64,000 nucleotides of DNA from Clostridiales bacterium (GTDB lineage Bacteria > Bacillota > Clostridia > Saccharofermentanales > Saccharofermentanaceae): NCBI GenBank assembly GCA_017615325.1, contig JAGAAI010000049.1, positions 40,534 to 104,533 on the forward strand, written 5' to 3'. A model generated the notes under the pieces. The model did not search any database, had not been told where the DNA came from, and saw only the letters and a list, made by a program, of their open reading frames with translations. A program made the position numbers and the translations under genes. Below, one piece after another: positions 17,846 through 25,569 of this stretch (positions are counted from its first letter, which is position 1; the number at the start of each line of letters is the position of its first letter).

Positions 17846-17851
17846 TATAAT
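17846..17851 (+). promoter_or_regulatory. rimO extended -10 box, predicted leaderless start
   Basis: TGC-TATAAT with its hexamer at 17846-17851 and a weak -35 (TTCGAC, 17823-17828). Transcription would start at about 17858, and the rimO ATG is at 17860. There is no Shine-Dalgarno sequence, so the mRNA is probably leaderless. Confidence 0.6.
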
Positions 17852-17859
17852 CAGCGGGT

Positions 17860-19218
17860 ATGAACAGTTCAGATATCAAGATCTCAATAATCGCTTTAGG
17901 CTGCTCTAAGAATCTTGTGGATGCCGAATGCATGTCCAAGCTTCTTTCTGAGCGCGGCTTTTCTATCGTTTCTGATTTCCGTGAAGCAGAAGTCGTTGTT
18001 ATCAATACGTGCGGATTCATAGAATCTGCCAAGACAGAAGCAATTAACACTATATTGGAAGTAGCAGATGAGAAGATGCCTTCCGGGAAAGTCAGGTATA
18101 TAGTCGTTACCGGGTGTCTGGCTCAACGTTATCCTGAGGATATTAAGAAAGATCTTCCGGAAGTTGATGCCGTTCTGGGAACTGCTCACTATCAGGATAT
18201 CTGCGATTGTATAGACAAGCTCTATGGATCAGAGGGCAATGCTTTCGATAAGGCATCAAATACAGAAGGAGTCGGCGGTCTGTCTCATCTTATGGAGGAC
18301 CGTGCCATTTCTACCAAAGGTTATGCCTGGCTTAAGATCGGGGAAGGCTGCCTTAACCGCTGTGCATTCTGTGCCATTCCGCTTATCAGGGGCAGTTTTG
18401 TATCAAGACCTGAAGAGGAGATAATTGCAGAGGCCCGTGATATAGCATCAAGAGGCTATAAGGAGATAATCCTTACGGCCCAGGATACGACCAACTACGG
18501 TATTGATCTTTACAGGGAAAGAAAACTCCCTGATCTCCTCCGCAAGCTTTCCGAGATAGACGGATTTGAGACCATAAGGATAATGTATGGCTATATGGAC
18601 GGTATCAATGACGAACTCATCGATGCTATTGCCGATATTCCTAAGATCGCACATTACCTGGATATTCCGATACAGCACGGCTGTGACAGGATCCTGAAAG
18701 CCATGAGGCGCCGTGATACGGCTGAACTTATCACGACAAGACTTGAGATGATAAGGAAGAGGATCCCGGATGTCATTATCCGTACGACCGTCATGGTCGG
18801 ATTCCCGGGCGAGACAGAAGAAGACTTTGAGACCATGATCTCAAATCTCAGGAAATGGCGTTTCGACAGACTCGGATGCTTTATCTTTTCGCCTGAAGAA
18901 GGTACCGTAGCTTTTGACATGCCGGATCAGGTACCTGAGGATATCAAGCAGGAAAGATACGAGAAAGTATATGCCGTTCAGAAGGAGATTGCCGAAGAAT
19001 CTGCCTCTTCGCGCCTCGGAACTTGTGTGAAAGTGCTTATTGACTCGGTAGCGGATGACGGTATATTTTATGTCGGAAGAAGTTACGCCGAGGCTCCGGA
19101 GGACGATCCGGTCATCTATGTAGCCAATTCCTCGGACTTTGATCTTGAGATAGGACGATCCTATGACGTCAAACTGGTCGAAGTATCCGATTACGATATT
19201 ACGGGGGTGACAGTATGA
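17860..19218 (+). CDS. rimO: Ribosomal protein S12 methylthiotransferase
   Basis: 452 residues, the usual size. RimO is a radical-SAM enzyme with two iron-sulfur clusters that adds a methylthio group to an Asp of ribosomal protein S12. The N-terminal UPF0004 domain begins IALGCSKNLVDAE with its cluster cysteines (also NTCGF and GCLAQRY). The radical-SAM cluster motif is C164-x3-C168-x2-C171 (CLNRCAFCAIP). The PIQHGCDRIL and MVGFPGETEEDF motifs are typical. The C-terminal 70 residues form a TRAM domain. Its stop overlaps the pgsA start (ATGA), and rimO-pgsA is a frequent Bacillota pair. Confidence 0.95.
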   Translation: MNSSDIKISIIALGCSKNLVDAECMSKLLSERGFSIVSDFREAEVVVINTCGFIESAKTEAINTILEVADEKMPSGKVRYIVVTGCLAQRYPEDIKKDLPEVDAVLGTAHYQDICDCIDKLYGSEGNAFDKASNTEGVGGLSHLMEDRAISTKGYAWLKIGEGCLNRCAFCAIPLIRGSFVSRPEEEIIAEARDIASRGYKEIILTAQDTTNYGIDLYRERKLPDLLRKLSEIDGFETIRIMYGYMDGINDELIDAIADIPKIAHYLDIPIQHGCDRILKAMRRRDTAELITTRLEMIRKRIPDVIIRTTVMVGFPGETEEDFETMISNLRKWRFDRLGCFIFSPEEGTVAFDMPDQVPEDIKQERYEKVYAVQKEIAEESASSRLGTCVKVLIDSVADDGIFYVGRSYAEAPEDDPVIYVANSSDFDLEIGRSYDVKLVEVSDYDITGVTV

Positions 19219-19829
19219 ATCTGCCCAACAAATTGTCTTTATTGAGAATTATATTGATCCCGGTGACACTTGTCTTTATGTTGCCGATCAAGATCTACGG
19301 CTTTGAACCTGCCGCTTGGAACAGCTTTATTGCCGATCACGGCATGCTTATTGCGGCTGTCATATTTATAATCGCATCACTTACGGATTTCTTTGACGGT
19401 CAGATCGCAAGAAGAAGGAACCTTATCACAGATCTGGGCAAATTCCTTGATTCACTTGCTGATAAGGTCCTTATCGTAAGCGTTTTGCTGGCTTTTATCG
19501 CACTTGGCAGGATCTCTCCCTGGTTCGTATTTATCATCGTTCTCCGTGAGTTCATGATATCCGGTATCAGGATGATCGCCTCGGCAAAGGGCGTGGTCAT
19601 GGCAGCCAAGATGATAGGCAAGGTCAAGACGACGACTCAGATGATTGCTGTTATCTACATGATGTTCGAACCCACATTGTTAAAGATCTTTGGCATGGAC
19701 AGCCATTATCCGCTCCAGATCTGTGCGGTCACCGTCATTGGTGATGTTTTGTTCATCATAAGCGTAATAATGACGGTCATTTCCGGCCTGGACTATCTTA
19801 TTAAGAATAAGAACTATCTGACTGAATGA
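19215..19829 (+). CDS. pgsA: CDP-diacylglycerol–glycerol-3-phosphate 3-phosphatidyltransferase
   Basis: 204 residues with about six membrane helices. It makes phosphatidylglycerol phosphate from CDP-diacylglycerol and glycerol-3-phosphate, the committed step to phosphatidylglycerol and cardiolipin. The N-terminal MNLPNKLSLLRI and the CDP-alcohol phosphotransferase motif D-G-x2-A-R-x8-G-x3-D-x3-D (DFFDGQIARRRN...GKFLDSLADK) are intact. It overlaps rimO by 4 nt (ATGA), with GGGGGTGA as ribosome site. The next gene, acpP, has its own promoter. Confidence 0.95.
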   Translation: MNLPNKLSLLRIILIPVTLVFMLPIKIYGFEPAAWNSFIADHGMLIAAVIFIIASLTDFFDGQIARRRNLITDLGKFLDSLADKVLIVSVLLAFIALGRISPWFVFIIVLREFMISGIRMIASAKGVVMAAKMIGKVKTTTQMIAVIYMMFEPTLLKIFGMDSHYPLQICAVTVIGDVLFIISVIMTVISGLDYLIKNKNYLTE

Positions 19830-19850
19830 TATTTTTTTCGAAAATAAGTA

Positions 19851-19878
19851 TTGACATTTTATCAATGTTTCGTTAAAA
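19851..19878 (+). promoter_or_regulatory. acpP promoter
   Basis: TTGACA (19851-19856) with a poor -10 (TTAAAA at 19873-19878), 16-bp spacer. A TTTTCGAAAA palindrome (19835-19844) lies just upstream, and a short inverted repeat (acatt/aatgt, 19854-19868) overlaps the -35 box. No FapR-type site was recognised. Confidence 0.5.
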
Positions 19879-19925
19879 GTAGTTTGTTGATTGAATTTAA
19901 CAATCCATTACGGAGGTAGGTAATT

Positions 19926-20171
19926 ATGACAAACGACGAATTATTTGACACTATCAAGGGGATGATCGTTGATCAGCTTGGGGTTGATGAGGACGTTATC
20001 AAGGAAGATTCCTCATTTATCGACGATCTGAACGCTGACTCTCTTGATATGGTCGAGCTTGTTATGGCAATGGAAGAGGAATTCGATATCGAGATCCCTG
20101 ATGACGTTGCTGAGAAGGTTGTTACTGTTAAGGACGCAGTCAATTACATTGCAGGTCTTACACAGAACTGA
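19926..20171 (+). CDS. acpP: Acyl carrier protein
   Basis: 81 residues, small and very acidic. It carries growing acyl chains on a phosphopantetheine arm attached to Ser39 in the DADSL-like motif [10 protein letters not shown]. The four-helix pattern and [12 protein letters not shown] segment are typical. A GGAGG site lies before the ATG. It is followed by a terminator and then rnc, a common order in Bacillota. No other fatty-acid synthesis genes are adjacent. Confidence 0.97.
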   Translation: MTNDELFDTIKGMIVDQLGVDEDVIKEDSSFIDDLNADSLDMVELVMAMEEEFDIEIPDDVAEKVVTVKDAVNYIAGLTQN

Positions 20172-20195
20172 TCCGGACAAGTATGTAAATATATC

Positions 20196-20240
20196 GGACT
20201 GCCTCAATTGTGATATTTTCACCTTGGGGCAGTTCTTTTT
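20196..20240 (+). terminator. Terminator between acpP and rnc
   Basis: Arms ggactgcctcaa (20196-20207) and ttggggcagttc (20224-20235) pair with a few G-U pairs, followed by a T-run. rnc, smc and ftsY must be read from partial read-through or internal promoters. Confidence 0.75.
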
Positions 20241-20278
20241 TATCAGATATCCATATGATCCGTTAGGGGGACAATATT

Positions 20279-20980
20279 ATGGACTATTCAAGATTTGAAG
20301 AGGCTTTGGGTTATAAATTCAAAGATATCACTCTTCTGGAGACCGCCTTTACACATACGACGTATGTTTTCGAGAACGGCGGTGAGCATTATGAGTCGAA
20401 TCAGAGGCTTGAATTCATAGGTGATGCGGTAATGGACGTTGTTGTCGGCAGACTCCTCTATGACTTGAAGCCTATGGCCGGCGAAGGCTATCTTACCAAG
20501 ATGCGCGCAACAGTTGTGTGTGAGCAGTCTTTTGCAGAGGTTGCAAGGAAACTGGAACTCGGAAAGTACCTGAAACTCGGAAAGGGCGAAGCCCAAAGCG
20601 GCGGTGCTGATAAGGCGTCATCCCTTGCAGACTGTTTTGAGTCGGTTGTTGCTGCCGTTTATTTCGATGGCGGCTTTGATGCAGCTTTTGATGTCGTATC
20701 GAAAAATCTGGCCGAGACGATACAAAAGGCCATAAACGGTGAGATATTCCTTGATTATAAGAGCAGACTCCTTGAGATCGCCCAGATGAAGGGCAATCAG
20801 CATGAGATCTCCTTTAAGATCCTTGATGAGAGGGGCCCGGCTCATAATATCGAGTTCGAATGCGCGGTTTATGCGGATGAGGTGTTCCTGGCTAAAGCCT
20901 GCGGACACAGCAAGAAAGAAGCAGAGCAGCTTTGCGCCAAGGAAGCCATTAACAAGTACAACGAGCTTTTTAATGGCTGA
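20279..20980 (+). CDS. rnc: Ribonuclease III
   Basis: 233 residues, a normal size. It cuts double-stranded RNA during rRNA maturation and mRNA decay. The catalytic signature QRLEFIGDAVMD is at about 41-52, with a Gln where most homologues have Glu-Arg-Leu. The second acidic cluster is ADCFESVVAAVYFDGG. The C-terminal 70 residues are a double-stranded-RNA-binding domain (DYKSRLLEIAQ to GHSKKEAEQLCAKEAI). AGGGGG precedes the ATG. smc follows after about 50 nt. Confidence 0.95.
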   Translation: MDYSRFEEALGYKFKDITLLETAFTHTTYVFENGGEHYESNQRLEFIGDAVMDVVVGRLLYDLKPMAGEGYLTKMRATVVCEQSFAEVARKLELGKYLKLGKGEAQSGGADKASSLADCFESVVAAVYFDGGFDAAFDVVSKNLAETIQKAINGEIFLDYKSRLLEIAQMKGNQHEISFKILDERGPAHNIEFECAVYADEVFLAKACGHSKKEAEQLCAKEAINKYNELFNG

Positions 20981-21019
20981 TATGAGCCCTTTCTTCTATA
21001 TATTCGCGCGCAAATGTGG

Positions 21020-21025
21020 TACAAT
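21020..21025 (+). promoter_or_regulatory. smc extended -10 box, predicted leaderless start
   Basis: TGG-TACAAT with its hexamer at 21020-21025. The smc start ATG is at 21034, 8 nt after the hexamer, where transcription should begin. No Shine-Dalgarno sequence is present and no good -35 is seen. Confidence 0.5.
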
Positions 21026-21033
21026 CAGTCGTT

Positions 21034-24000
21034 ATGTATTTAAAGAAACTGGAACTTCAGGGGTTTAAATCCTTCCCCGAGCATACTGTGATAGAGTTCG
21101 GCCCCGGCATGACCGCCGTGGTCGGTCCTAACGGCAGCGGTAAATCCAATATAACGGATGCCGTTCGCTGGGTCTTGGGCGAGATGAGCATCAAGACTCT
21201 GCGTGGTGGCAAGATGGAGGACGTCATCTTTAACGGCACCTCCGCCCGTAAAGCCATGAACTATGCTGAAGTTACCCTTGTCTTAGATAACTCCGACCAT
21301 CGTGTCGATCTGGATTTTCCCGAGATACAGATAACAAGAAGACTCTACAGATCCGGTGAGAGCGAATACCAGATCAACAAGGTCAATTGCCGTCTTAAGG
21401 ACATTACAGGCATGTTCCTTGACACAGGACTCGGCAAGGACGGCTATTCCATAGTTGGTCAGGGCCGTGTTGACGAGGTTTTATCCTCCAAGTCTGAAGA
21501 CAGGAGAAGGATCGTAGAAGAAGCCTCCGGTATCGTCAAGTTCAAGATGCGCAAGGAAGAGGCTGAGCGTAAGCTCAATTCCACCGAGAACAATCTTATC
21601 CGCTTAAACGACATCATCGGTGAGATCGAAGGCCGTATCGAACCCTTGGGTGAGCAGGCAGAGAAGGCAAGGACTTACCATAAGGCATATGATGAACTTA
21701 AGACCAAGGAGATCTCGCTTCTCTGCGCCAAGATCAACAATGCAGAGAGCACGATGGGTGATTCATCCAAGGTAAAAGAGTCCTTAGAAGCCGATATTAC
21801 CCAGAAGGAAGAGGAATTCAACAGCCTCCGTAATTCCAACAAGGAATATACGGATAAAGCAGATGCCATAGAAGAGAAGATCGAGGAATTAAGACAGGAA
21901 CTGTCTGATATCACAGAGGAAGAATATGGTCTCCGTGCCGACCAGAAGGTCTGCGCCCAGAAGAAACTTTCCGCTGAAGAAGCCCTCAAAGCCAATGAAG
22001 AGAGCTTAGTTGAGCTCGATAATGCCGTAAAGGAATTAGAAGCAGCAAGAGAAGAACATAAGACTAAGGCAGCTTCGCTTCTTGATGAAGCCACAGCCCT
22101 TAAGGAACAGGGCGAAAACTGCGTTAAGGAGAAAGCAGATCTTGAAGCTGAGCTTGCTTCAAAAGAAGATTCCTTTAAATCTGTTAATGAGACGATCGAA
22201 GGCAAGACGAATGAGCTCTTTGAGATAAAGAGGAACATTCTGGCTGCAAAGGGCAGGATAGAGGCTTTCGATTCAAGGATCAAGGAAACCCAGGAAGATC
22301 TGGAAGAGGTCAAGTCCTCCAAGAAAGATTCCGATGAGGAGCTTAAGAAGGCTGATAAGTACTGGCATGACATGATCTCCGGCGAGAAGGACGTCAAGTC
22401 CGATATCTCCGAAAGAGACGAGAAGATGGCAGAACTTAAGGTTAAACAGACTGAGCTCAATAAGTTTTTCGATGAGAACAACAGAAGACTTGTTGCTTTA
22501 GAGGCAAGGCTCAAGTCCCTCAAGGACTTGGAATCCCGCAAGGACGGATACCAGGAATCGGTAAAGCACCTTGCCGAGCAGGCTTCCAAGGATAAGGAAG
22601 TGTCATCAAGGATCGTCGGCATCATAGGCGACCTCATCAACGTTGATGCCAAGTACGAGGTTGCTATCGAGACAGCACTCGGCAATTCCATCCATAATGT
22701 GGTTACAGAGACTGAAGATGACGCATCTTACCTTATCGGCGTCCTTAAGGAGAACCGTTTGGGCAGGATCACATTCCTTCCGAAGGAAAACATCCGCAGA
22801 AGAGACATTGCCCCTGAAGTCAAGAAGAAAGCTTCTTCCTGCAAGGGATATGTCGGCATCGCATCCGAACTCGTAAAATGTGACCGCGAACTGGAAGACA
22901 TAGTCTCCAATCTTCTGGGGAAGATAATCATCTCCGAGACATTAGACGATGCCCGAGTCATTGCCCGTAAGATAGATCACTCATCGAAAGTCATATGTAT
23001 AGACGGTGACTCTGTAAATCCCGGCGGATCCCTTACCGGCGGTTCTTTGAAGAACAGCGGCATCGGCATCTTAGGCCGCCAGCGTGAGATCGATGAACTG
23101 TCCAAGAAGGTCGAGACTTATGAATCTAAGCTCGCTGATTCCGAGGAAGAGCGCCAGGATGTTGACGATAAGATCGGTACGATAACGATCGAACTCGAGC
23201 AGTTGGCTGAGCAGCTCAAGTTCTTCTCCATGGAACGTGTGAAGGCTGAGAGCGCTTACCGGAATCTGGAAGAGAAGACCAAGGATGTTGACAATAAGAT
23301 CAAGGAATTAGAGCAGGCTCTGTCTGATATGTCCAAGGAGAAGATAAAGACTGAAGACGATATAGAAGAATACGAGTCTATCGAGTCCGAACTCGAAGGA
23401 TCCCTTGCCGAGTATAAGGAGACCATCGCCAAAAGAGACGAGATCAATGAAGAATACAAGGCCAAGATCGATGCTGTCCGCGACAGGGAAGCCGAGATCA
23501 CAGCCAAGGCGGCAAGACTTCTTGCAGAGCGCAATGGTGAACTGGATCTGGCATCCCACATCAAGGGTCAGATCGAAGACACCAGGAATGCGGTTAAGGC
23601 AAAGAACGATGAGATCGCTGACTGCGGTAAGAGGATAAAGGAAGCTGAAGCTGAAGCTGAAGCTATCGAGAAGAAGATTGCCAAGTTCAAGGAGAGCGAG
23701 AAATCTTATGAAGACAGGATCGCAGGGCTTTTCGAGGAGAAAGAAAAAGTCGCGGAAGAGATGAGCGGATTCGTTGACAGGATCACTCAGGTATCTGACG
23801 TGATCAACAACCTGCGCAACAAGCTGTCGGCCCATGTTTCCAAGTACGAGAAGTTCATAAATGATATTGACGATGCCAAGAACCGCCTATGGGAAAACTA
23901 TGAGGTTACTTTTGATAACGTCAAGGATCAGGCAGAACCTGTTAGTGACATCAATAAGGTTTCCCGCGAGGTAACCCAGCTCCGTAATGTTATCCGTGAC

Positions 24001-24597
24001 TTAGGCCCCGTCAATCTTAATTCGATCGAAGAGTACGACCAGGTATCCAAGCGTTATGAGTTCATGATCGCTCAAAGAGAGGACATCCTGACATCCAAGA
24101 AGGAACTCGAAAAGCTGATAGAAGACCTTGTAACTGAGATGAAGGCTCAGTTCATCGAACATTTCAATACGATCAACGAGAACTTCAAGAATGTCTTTTC
24201 TGACCTCTTCGGTGGCGGTACGGCTGAGATCCTGCTTGATAATGCTGAAGATGTACTGTCCTGTGCCATAGAGATCAAGGCCCAGCCCCCGGGAAAGAAA
24301 CTGCAGAACTTATCACTCCTGTCAGGCGGTGAGCGCTGTCTTACGGCAATTGCTTTCCTTTTTGCCATCCTCGAACTCAAGCCTTCTCCTTTTGTTATCC
24401 TGGACGAGGTCGAGGCCGCTCTGGATGATGTCAATATCGTCAGATTTACGGACTTTGTAAGAAGATACACCGCCAAGACCCAGTTCGTTCTCGTTACCCA
24501 CCGTAAGGGAACTATGGAAGCATGCGACCGTATGTACGGTGTAACAATGGCTGAGCGCGGTATCTCCAAGATCCTTTCCATGGAATTGGGATCTTAA
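21034..24597 (+). CDS. smc: Chromosome segregation ATPase SMC
   Basis: 1187 residues from the ATG at 21034 (MYLKKLELQGFKSF is the canonical SMC start; a frame extension upstream adds only six residues). SMC dimers organise and segregate the chromosome as part of condensin. Visible: Walker A GPNGSGKS (31-38), two long coiled coils rich in Glu and Lys, a hinge (about 520-670, with DGDSVNPGGSLTGGS), the ABC signature LSGGER (about 1096) and Walker B ILDEVEAALDD (about 1122-1132). The order rnc–smc–ftsY is the Bacillota standard. The start may be leaderless. Confidence 0.97.
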   Translation: MYLKKLELQGFKSFPEHTVIEFGPGMTAVVGPNGSGKSNITDAVRWVLGEMSIKTLRGGKMEDVIFNGTSARKAMNYAEVTLVLDNSDHRVDLDFPEIQITRRLYRSGESEYQINKVNCRLKDITGMFLDTGLGKDGYSIVGQGRVDEVLSSKSEDRRRIVEEASGIVKFKMRKEEAERKLNSTENNLIRLNDIIGEIEGRIEPLGEQAEKARTYHKAYDELKTKEISLLCAKINNAESTMGDSSKVKESLEADITQKEEEFNSLRNSNKEYTDKADAIEEKIEELRQELSDITEEEYGLRADQKVCAQKKLSAEEALKANEESLVELDNAVKELEAAREEHKTKAASLLDEATALKEQGENCVKEKADLEAELASKEDSFKSVNETIEGKTNELFEIKRNILAAKGRIEAFDSRIKETQEDLEEVKSSKKDSDEELKKADKYWHDMISGEKDVKSDISERDEKMAELKVKQTELNKFFDENNRRLVALEARLKSLKDLESRKDGYQESVKHLAEQASKDKEVSSRIVGIIGDLINVDAKYEVAIETALGNSIHNVVTETEDDASYLIGVLKENRLGRITFLPKENIRRRDIAPEVKKKASSCKGYVGIASELVKCDRELEDIVSNLLGKIIISETLDDARVIARKIDHSSKVICIDGDSVNPGGSLTGGSLKNSGIGILGRQREIDELSKKVETYESKLADSEEERQDVDDKIGTITIELEQLAEQLKFFSMERVKAESAYRNLEEKTKDVDNKIKELEQALSDMSKEKIKTEDDIEEYESIESELEGSLAEYKETIAKRDEINEEYKAKIDAVRDREAEITAKAARLLAERNGELDLASHIKGQIEDTRNAVKAKNDEIADCGKRIKEAEAEAEAIEKKIAKFKESEKSYEDRIAGLFEEKEKVAEEMSGFVDRITQVSDVINNLRNKLSAHVSKYEKFINDIDDAKNRLWENYEVTFDNVKDQAEPVSDINKVSREVTQLRNVIRDLGPVNLNSIEEYDQVSKRYEFMIAQREDILTSKKELEKLIEDLVTEMKAQFIEHFNTINENFKNVFSDLFGGGTAEILLDNAEDVLSCAIEIKAQPPGKKLQNLSLLSGGERCLTAIAFLFAILELKPSPFVILDEVEAALDDVNIVRFTDFVRRYTAKTQFVLVTHRKGTMEACDRMYGVTMAERGISKILSMELGS

Positions 24598-24616
24598 GTC
24601 ATAAGGGAGTATTAAT

Positions 24617-25528
24617 ATGGGTTTATTAGATAAGTTCAAGTCAGGTCTTGATAAGACCAGGAAGTTTTTCTCGAGTGCATTTACTCAGATCGCAGCCGGT
24701 ACAGGCCATTTCGATGAGGATATGTTGGATGACCTGGAAGAACTCCTGATCCGCGCCGACTGCGGTATCCCCGCATCCGAGAAGATCATCACCGATGTTA
24801 AGAATAAGATCAAGAAGACAGGCGATGATTCGTCTGAGGCAGTCCTTGCTACGGTTAAGGACTCTATCGTTGAGATCCTTGGCGAGAAGACAGAATACCG
24901 CCCGATCGATGGTAAACTCAATATCCTTATCATGATCGGCGTTAACGGGACAGGGAAGACCACGACCTGCGGAAAACTTGCCTTAAGATTCAAGAATGAG
25001 GGCAAGAAAGTCATCCTGGCTGCGGCTGATACCTTCAGGGCCGCTGCCGTTGAACAGCTCAAGACCTGGGGGGAGAGGACTGACACAACTGTTATCTCTC
25101 AGGGTACAGACGGCGCAGATCCCGCAGCTGTCGTTTTCGATGCCGTTAATGCAGCCGTTGCGCGCAATGCAGACCTTCTTATCGTTGATACCGCAGGACG
25201 TCTTCACAACAAGAAGAACCTTATGGATGAACTTGCCAAGATCAGAAGGATCATTGACAGGACAGCGCCTGATGCTGATGTTAAGTCCATGCTTATAATC
25301 GATTCTACTACAGGTCAGAATGCCGTTATCCAGACTGAGAGTTTCTCAGAGGTCATGGAACTCGATTATGTCGGCATCACAAAGCTTGACGGATCTGCCA
25401 AGGGCGGTGTTGCCGTTGCTGTCGCATATGCATCGGATAAGCCTATCGTGCTTGCCGGATTAGGTGAAAGTGCAGAGGACCTTGTTGATTTCGATCCTGA
25501 ATATTTCGCGGAGTCTCTTATAAGATAA
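24617..25528 (+). CDS. ftsY: Signal recognition particle receptor FtsY
   Basis: 303 residues. FtsY is the membrane-associated GTPase that receives SRP-ribosome complexes for membrane protein insertion. The NG domain is complete: G1 GVNGTGKTTT (about 108), DTFRAAAVEQL, G3 DTAGRLHNK and G4 TKLDGSAKGG. The N-terminal acidic A domain is nearly absent, as is usual in Bacillota. It lies 19 nt after smc and has an AAGGGAG site, so the two are co-transcribed. Confidence 0.96.
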   Translation: MGLLDKFKSGLDKTRKFFSSAFTQIAAGTGHFDEDMLDDLEELLIRADCGIPASEKIITDVKNKIKKTGDDSSEAVLATVKDSIVEILGEKTEYRPIDGKLNILIMIGVNGTGKTTTCGKLALRFKNEGKKVILAAADTFRAAAVEQLKTWGERTDTTVISQGTDGADPAAVVFDAVNAAVARNADLLIVDTAGRLHNKKNLMDELAKIRRIIDRTAPDADVKSMLIIDSTTGQNAVIQTESFSEVMELDYVGITKLDGSAKGGVAVAVAYASDKPIVLAGLGESAEDLVDFDPEYFAESLIR

Positions 25529-25569
25529 AATGCTATAATGGTCATATACTTTATTTTAAGGGGGTAAGT

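Noticed and set aside
21675..22691. 338-residue minus-strand frame inside smc
   Set aside because: Ser/Leu-rich shadow of the Glu/Lys-rich coiled-coil codons; no ribosome site or known motif.
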